Assembly: GCF_011058155.1 (NCBI RefSeq)
Contig: NZ_JAALFC010000001.1
Coordinates: 62,001-126,000 of the forward strand
Source of the DNA: Litoribacterium kuwaitense
GTDB lineage: Bacteria > Bacillota > Bacilli > Bacillales > DSM-28697
Reading direction: 5' to 3'
DNA length: 64,000 bases
Below are positions 59,561 through 64,000 of the stretch, piece by piece (positions within the stretch are counted from its first letter, which is position 1; every line of letters begins with the position of its first letter). A program made the translations under genes and the position numbers. The notes under the pieces were generated by a model. It was not told the origin of the DNA. It saw nothing but the letters and a program-made list of their open reading frames with translations, and ran no database searches.

Positions 59561-59844
59561 CTCTAAAAAATTGAAGGATGACGTATCACTTCAAATGTCA
59601 TCATTGTTCTGTGGACAAATGCTCGTTGGGTCCGCCCTGATTATGCACGTTTCATCGAACTTTTCGCACCTAGTTCATTAAGGTAACCTCATGCCTGGCC
59701 AGGCTGCAAAATCAATTGATTGGCTAAGGACAAAGTCACCTTGTCTACAGAACTTGATTATTTGCAACGTCTGATTTAAAGCATTTAGCAGGTGGCGCGT
59801 ATGAAGCGCAACAGGTAGAATTGTGATCACACGTGTCTTTTTAT
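59561..59844. other. Gene-free stretch upstream of znuC
   Basis: No recognisable gene or RNA. Short frames here lack binding sites and family signals. Confidence 0.4.
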
Positions 59845-59873
59845 TTTACAATCGTTTGTAGATCAGCTATACT
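59845..59873 (+). promoter_or_regulatory. SigA promoter of znuCB
   Basis: TTTACA (59845-59850), 17 bases, TATACT (59868-59873). Confidence 0.85.
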
Positions 59874-59887
59874 AATGAGCATGTGTT

Positions 59888-59908
59888 AAATCGTAATCAT
59901 TCTTAATT
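59888..59908 (+). promoter_or_regulatory. Zur-box-like operator
   Basis: AAATCGTAATCATT followed by CTTAATT. The left half TCGTAAT matches the Bacillus Zur consensus (TCGTAAT-n-ATTACGA) exactly; the right half is imperfect. It sits just after the -10 box, where a repressor would block transcription. Confidence 0.7.
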
Positions 59909-59919
59909 AAGATCGTGAG

Positions 59920-60675
59920 ATGAGGAATATGAAGAATCAGTCATCTTTGCCACCTGTATTGCAAATACAAGATCTGTCTTTTACATATGATAAAGAGCTC
60001 GTGCTTAGCCATTTATCCTTCACAGTTCCTGCTGGGGCTTTTTTTGGGTTAGTTGGTCCAAATGGTTCTGGGAAATCGACATTGATTGAATTAATTCTCG
60101 GCCTGTTGCCTTCAAATGAAAGGGGAAAAATTAAAGTTTTCGGTATTTCTGTGCCATCTTTTACTGAGTGGAGTCGGATTGGCTATATCTCTCAGAAGGC
60201 AACAAGCTTTAATCAAGATTTTCCTGTAACTGTTTTTGAAGTGGTCTCCATGGGGTTGGTCGGAAAAAGAGGGCTTTTTAAACCAATTCGGCATAAAGAT
60301 AAAATGCGTGTCAAAGAAGCTCTTCATGAGGTAGGGATGGCGTCATTTTCGGGGCGCAAAATGTCGCAATTGTCCGGTGGGCAGCAGCAACGTGTGTTTA
60401 TTGCTAGGGCTCTCGTGAGTCAGCCGGAATTTCTTATTCTTGATGAGCCGACGGTTGGTATTGACGAAGACAGTGTAGCGTCGTTTTATCGTCTTTTACA
60501 GCAACTTAACGATGATCATGGGATGACGCTTTTAATCGTGGCGCATGATCGGCATGTAATGAACACATATGCCACTCACGTATTCAGTCTGGGTAAGGGG
60601 TATGAACAAAAATTAGATGTGAATTCACACTCTGATCGTGCTTCTCATGTCAAAGGAGGCAGAGAAGGTGATTGA
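59920..60675 (+). CDS. znuC: Zinc ABC transporter ATP-binding protein ZnuC
   Basis: A 251-residue ABC ATPase powering zinc (or manganese) import. Walker A GPNGSGKST (~50-58), Q-loop in GYISQKATSFNQDFPVTV, signature LSGGQQQRVFIARAL, Walker B FLILDEPTVG, and a His-switch VAHDRH. The SFNQDFPVTVFEVVSMG block is typical of metal importers. Start is ATG 59920 or 59929. A Zur-like site upstream favours zinc. No solute-binding protein gene is next to it. Confidence 0.88.
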   Translation: MRNMKNQSSLPPVLQIQDLSFTYDKELVLSHLSFTVPAGAFFGLVGPNGSGKSTLIELILGLLPSNERGKIKVFGISVPSFTEWSRIGYISQKATSFNQDFPVTVFEVVSMGLVGKRGLFKPIRHKDKMRVKEALHEVGMASFSGRKMSQLSGGQQQRVFIARALVSQPEFLILDEPTVGIDEDSVASFYRLLQQLNDDHGMTLLIVAHDRHVMNTYATHVFSLGKGYEQKLDVNSHSDRASHVKGGREGD

Positions 60676-61513
60676 GAATATATTTCGCTTTGAGTTTTTG
60701 CAAAATGCTTTTTTAACAGGGCTAATGATTGGGGCAATTGCTCCGCTATTAGGCGTGTTTATCGTTGTGCGGAGGTTAGCGTTATTAGCAGATGCCTTGT
60801 CGCATATAACGCTTGCAGGGATTGCTGCAGGGTTATTAGTGCAAGCACGTTTTCCTGTCATGCCGGCATTTAACCCTTTATATAGCGCGCTTCTTTTTTC
60901 GGTTGGCGGCGCTTTGCTCATAGAAAAGTTACGCTCCTTATATGTATCATTCCAAGAATTATCGATTCCGATTATTATGTCTGGTGGAATCGCCTTAAGT
61001 GTTATTTTTATTTCGATGGCAAATGGTTTCAACCAAGATTTGTTTTATTATCTTTTTGGCAGTATTAATGCGATTTCCCGGGGCGATATGTGGACAGTGG
61101 CAGGTATTATGGTGGTCGTATTACTCGCTGTGCTTTTATTATATAAAGAACTCGTGTATATTTCATTTGATGAAAGGCAAGCGAAGACGTCTGGGTTACC
61201 TGTCAAAAGGCTTCATATCACATTTATTGTGATCGTGGCGTTGGTTATTGCTGCCAGTATGAGAATCGTTGGTATTTTGCTTGTTTCCGCACTAATGACG
61301 CTGCCAGTTGCTGCAAGTATGCGCTTGGCGAAGGGCTTTAAAGAAACGATCTGGTATGCAATCGCTTTTGGGGAAGTGGCTGTTATTGGAGGACTTGTCA
61401 TATCGTATTATTTAGAATGGCCTTCAGGTGGTACTATTGTACTTTTATCCCTTCTTCAGCTTTTACTCGTCGTTTTATGGCAAAAAGGTTTAAAGCGTGT
61501 CCTTGCTTCATAA
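60668..61513 (+). CDS. znuB: Zinc ABC transporter permease ZnuB
   Basis: A 281-residue permease of the metal ABC-3 family with about eight helices. FLQNAFLTGLMIGAIAPLLGVFIVVRRLALLADALSHITLAGIAAG and the loop FDERQAKTSGLPVKRLH are the family's blocks. GTG 60668 lies eight bases after AAAGGAGG and overlaps the end of znuC by 8 bp, so the two are coupled. Confidence 0.92.
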   Translation: MIENIFRFEFLQNAFLTGLMIGAIAPLLGVFIVVRRLALLADALSHITLAGIAAGLLVQARFPVMPAFNPLYSALLFSVGGALLIEKLRSLYVSFQELSIPIIMSGGIALSVIFISMANGFNQDLFYYLFGSINAISRGDMWTVAGIMVVVLLAVLLLYKELVYISFDERQAKTSGLPVKRLHITFIVIVALVIAASMRIVGILLVSALMTLPVAASMRLAKGFKETIWYAIAFGEVAVIGGLVISYYLEWPSGGTIVLLSLLQLLLVVLWQKGLKRVLAS

Positions 61514-61596
61514 GGGCGCGTTTTTTGTATTTTTGTATAGTCTTTATACCTCAGAAGCATACTATGCTTGCTCTTCTATCCGAGGAGGTGTAAAAG

Positions 61597-61974
61597 ATGG
61601 AAAAAGAACAAAACAAAGATGATGTGCAAAACCATATAGCGAGAAATCATCAAGGCTACACAGAGGAGAACCACTCGTATTTAGAGGAGACGGCTGCCGA
61701 AGCAACATTTGCCGATGCGGAGCTTATGCAAGCAGATGCTGAACAAGAGGTGCAGCAGGAATCCGAGGCAGATTCAAATGCAACTGGTTTAAGCGGCGTA
61801 GCGCTGGCTCTTTCCATCATTGCTTTATTGATCTGGCCAGTCCTTTTAGGTGCGGCTGGTATCATTATAGGCTTTGTAGCTCGGAGAAGAGGCGCAGGGG
61901 CGATGGCCAATTGGGCAATCGGTATCGGGACAGTTGCTATTGTGATAAGCCTGTTCTTTGCCCCCTTCATATAG
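61597..61974 (+). CDS. yqfX: Membrane protein YqfX (DUF4190)
   Basis: A 125-residue protein: acidic soluble N-terminal half, then two membrane helices around GLSGVALALSIIALLIWPVLLGAAGIIIGFVARRRGAGAMANWAIGIG, closely like B. subtilis YqfX, which also sits just before ispG on the opposite side. Function unknown. CGAGGAGGTG precedes the ATG. Confidence 0.88.
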   Translation: MEKEQNKDDVQNHIARNHQGYTEENHSYLEETAAEATFADAELMQADAEQEVQQESEADSNATGLSGVALALSIIALLIWPVLLGAAGIIIGFVARRRGAGAMANWAIGIGTVAIVISLFFAPFI

Positions 61975-61996
61975 TGATGAAACTGTTTAAGTAAGC

Positions 61997-62033
61997 AAAA
62001 AATGACCTCGGACAAAACCCCGAGGTCATTTTT
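61997..62033. terminator. Bidirectional terminator between yqfX and ispG
   Basis: AAAAATGACCTCGG and CCGAGGTCATTTTT pair around ACAAAACC. Confidence 0.95.
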
Positions 62034-62069
62034 AATGGAGTGCAAACTTTAAACGTAGCAAAGCACGTA

Positions 62070-63179
62070 TCATGCTTCAACTTCTTTTTTTGCTTCTTCT
62101 TTTTTGCGATGCTCTTCAGCTAAGATGTCAATTTCTTTTTTCAACTCTTCAACCATCGTTTCTTCCGGTACTTTACGCACAGTTTTTCCATGTCTAAAGA
62201 GAAGACCCTCACCTTTGGCCCCGGCAATCCCAATATCAGCTTCACGTGCTTCGCCAGGTCCGTTAACAGCACATCCTAGAACGGCGACTTTAATCGGTGC
62301 TTGTATTTTTGAAATGTATTCTTCAACTTCGTTTGCAATTGAAATGAGATCAATTTCAATTCGTCCGCATGTCGGACAGGAAATAAGCGTCGCTGCATTG
62401 GAAGCTAGTCCAAACGTTTTCAATAGCTCACGTGCGACCTTCACTTCCTCGACAGGGTCAGCAGATAAAGAAATGCGCAGTGTATTTCCGAGCCCTTTAC
62501 TGAGCAACGTTCCAATACCAGCAGCACTTTTTACCGTGCCGGCGAATAAGGTTCCAGATTCGGTGATGCCAAGGTGAAGGGGGTAGTCAAATGCACGTGC
62601 GGCTTTCTCATAAGCTTCAACGGCTAATTCAACATCCGAGGCTTTCATGGATACGATAATGTCATGAAAGTCGAGGTCCTCAAGAATCTTAATATGATGG
62701 AGCGCGCTTTCGACCATTCCATCGGCTGTTGGATAGCCATATTTTTCTATGATGTGTCGCTCTAATGATCCGGCATTTACACCAATTCGAATCGGAATAT
62801 TTTTTGCTTTTGCGGCTGTCACGACCTTTTCGACATTTTCACGCTTACCGATGTTACCCGGGTTAATGCGGATTTTGTCTGCTCCACCCTCAATCGCTTT
62901 AAGGGCAAGCTTGTAGTTAAAGTGAATATCGACGACAAGCGGAATATTAATGCGTTTTCTAATTTCTGGTATTGCATCCGCGGCTTTTTCATTTGGACAA
63001 GCGACACGGACAATTTGGCAGCCAGCTTCTTCAAGCCGTTTAATTTCAGCAACTGTTGCTTCGACATCATCCGTTTTGGTCGTTGTCATACTTTGAATAA
63101 TTAATTCATTCGAGCCGCCGATTGTTAAATCTCCAACGTTGACGGGTCTTGTATCTTTACGGTGTGTGATCTCACCCAA
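62070..63179 (-). CDS. ispG: 4-hydroxy-3-methylbut-2-en-1-yl diphosphate synthase
   Basis: A 369-residue iron-sulfur enzyme of the MEP isoprenoid pathway, converting MEcPP to HMBPP; IspH, also in this window, uses its product. TIM-barrel parts [12 protein letters not shown] and [12 protein letters not shown], then cluster Cys in SCPTCGR and [10 protein letters not shown]. The C-terminus is Lys/Glu rich. Starts [17 protein letters not shown] after GAGGAGAGATGATC. Confidence 0.97.
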   Translation of the reverse strand: MGEITHRKDTRPVNVGDLTIGGSNELIIQSMTTTKTDDVEATVAEIKRLEEAGCQIVRVACPNEKAADAIPEIRKRINIPLVVDIHFNYKLALKAIEGGADKIRINPGNIGKRENVEKVVTAAKAKNIPIRIGVNAGSLERHIIEKYGYPTADGMVESALHHIKILEDLDFHDIIVSMKASDVELAVEAYEKAARAFDYPLHLGITESGTLFAGTVKSAAGIGTLLSKGLGNTLRISLSADPVEEVKVARELLKTFGLASNAATLISCPTCGRIEIDLISIANEVEEYISKIQAPIKVAVLGCAVNGPGEAREADIGIAGAKGEGLLFRHGKTVRKVPEETMVEELKKEIDILAEEHRKKEEAKKEVEA

Positions 63180-63262
63180 TGATCATCTCTCCTCTTTATG
63201 AGCCTAGATGTGTTCCTATCTGCTATTGTAACAATACGAATGCTAAAATCAAGAAAAACCCA

Positions 63263-63625
63263 TTATGAATCATGATATAATGGGAAGCGGTAGGCTTGGC
63301 CTGCTCGAATCTCGCTTGCTTCAAGTTCATTCAGAGACAAAAAATCTTCTGTAATTTGTTCGATTGGAACAGGCAGATGGTTTTCGTGCAACTGTTCAAT
63401 AATACCGAGTACAGTATCTCCCGGCGCCACTTCAATGACTGTAAAGGTGGGTTGCACTCCTGCGGGCACGGTTTGGGTGTCTGTAACAAACTTGCTGTAT
63501 TGAGAATTTTGCTGAGCAACATCGCCCGAAACTGCCGGAACAGTAGGTATAGTTCCACTTCTTATATCATAAACAATGGCATAAATGATGGCAAAGCTTA
63601 GAACGAGGATGATAAACTGTTTCAT
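63263..63625 (-). CDS. yqfZ: YqfZ family protein, LysM-like
   Basis: A 120-residue protein with an N-terminal helix (IILVLSFAIIYAIVYDI) that anchors or exports it, followed by a polar region and a LysM-like end (IEVAPGDTVLGIIEQLHE ... GQAYRFPLY). Same position and layout as B. subtilis YqfZ, next to ispG. Likely at the cell wall. GGAAAGGGTGG precedes the ATG. Confidence 0.85.
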   Translation of the reverse strand: MKQFIILVLSFAIIYAIVYDIRSGTIPTVPAVSGDVAQQNSQYSKFVTDTQTVPAGVQPTFTVIEVAPGDTVLGIIEQLHENHLPVPIEQITEDFLSLNELEASEIRAGQAYRFPLYHDS

Positions 63626-63769
63626 AATGTTTGTCCACCCTTTCCGGTCTCTATAATTTCTAAAATTATATGAGGAGAGTGGACGAAATATGCCATAGAA
63701 TGTATTTGAAACCTTTAGGTCGGCTTTTTCGTAATATAATTACAACAAAATTGTAGAGGGGTGAAGGCC

Positions 63770-64000
63770 ATGCTGTTGGATTTCGTGTGGATGGGCATGA
63801 TCGTCGTTTTTTGGCAACAGCTTTTATGCTCGGTGAGGTTCTCGTGAGGACAAAAGGCTTTATGGGACTGCTTGGATTGGCATTAATGCTGTTTTATTTT
63901 TCTTACCATGTCTCTGGAGAAGCACTCATTTGGATGGCTACCATTTATATTATAGGCGTTGTCATGATTATTATTGATGGCAAAGTTTTAAACGATGGAA
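63770..64000 (+). CDS. Small membrane protein, NfeD-like, partial and frame-broken
   Basis: ATG 63770 with GAGGGGTGAAGG in front opens MLLDFVWMGMIVV. The frame breaks at the six-T run 63807-63812; one more T continues as FLATAFMLGEVLVRTKGFMGLLGLALMLFYF and a further helix ending near GKVLNDG at the window edge. The hydrophobic helices with GEVLVRTKG resemble NfeD-type membrane proteins, but that is a weak assignment. Confidence 0.6.

Noticed and set aside
62104-62577. 157-codon plus-strand frame
   Set aside because: Antisense shadow of ispG; Ser/Arg/Pro rich and without binding site.

Overview
The window reads as the conserved core of a low-GC Gram-positive endospore former of the Bacillaceae. 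The gene order from aroE through dnaK and sigA to ispG follows the Bacillus subtilis yqe/yqf region almost gene for gene. Spore genes are present (gpr, spoIIP, yqxA, yqfC, yqfD), as are competence genes (comER, comEA, comEC). The sequence also carries a CIRCE element, a T-box, a SigW-type promoter and Zur-type control. The position of deoC beside mtaB and general protein similarity suggest an alkaliphilic or halotolerant Bacillus relative, but that is an inference.

Layout: 1-2952 is aroE'-yqeI-nadD-yqeK-rsfS-yqeM. 3132-6903 is comER(-), comEA and comEC, with comEB absent. 7010-8423 is yqzM(-) and holA. 8.4-17.4 kb is a lineage-specific insertion in the conserved order (holA normally neighbours rpsT). 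It holds a PhzF-family isomerase, a secreted GH84 glycosidase and cydDC, which is bracketed by two degenerate group IIC intron copies, each placed directly after a Rho-independent terminator. 17.4-32.6 kb is rpsT(-), gpr-spoIIP-yqxA-lepA-hemW, then the heat-shock operon hrcA-grpE-dnaK-dnaJ followed by prmA-rsmE-mtaB-deoC. 32.6-38.8 kb is a Na/Pi cotransporter(-), rpsU-yqeY, SigW-floA, a small membrane protein, yqfC-yqfD and phoH. 39-49 kb is pgpH-ybeY-dgkA-cdd-era-yqzL-recO, T-box-glyQ-glyS, ppsR and yqxD. 49.2-56.8 kb is dnaG-sigA, cccA, trmK-yqfO, ispH(-) and nfo. 56.8-64 kb is yqfT(-), an orphan PAS-type histidine kinase, a membrane-anchored lytic transglycosylase, znuCB, yqfX, ispG(-), yqfZ(-) and the start of a small membrane protein.

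The main systems are translation (glyQS, rpsT, rpsU, lepA, rsfS, prmA, rsmE, mtaB, trmK, yqeI, ybeY, era), the initiation macromolecular-synthesis genes dnaG-sigA, heat shock under HrcA/CIRCE, DNA uptake, isoprenoid synthesis (ispG, ispH), cytochrome bd assembly export (cydDC), and zinc uptake.

A striking property of the window is a set of frame breaks, nearly all explained by one missing base in a short homopolymer. They affect comER, the GH84 gene, cydD, dnaJ (two bases), prmA, phoH, yqzL, glyQ and the last gene. In each case adding the base restores a family-length or family-typical protein. Systematic under-calling of homopolymers in the assembly is the simplest explanation; real decay is possible for the non-essential ones. 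No clear new defence or biosynthetic system was found. The most unusual items are the paired intron remnants around cydDC, a structured 170-bp stretch between dnaJ and prmA, and stacked hairpins around holA.
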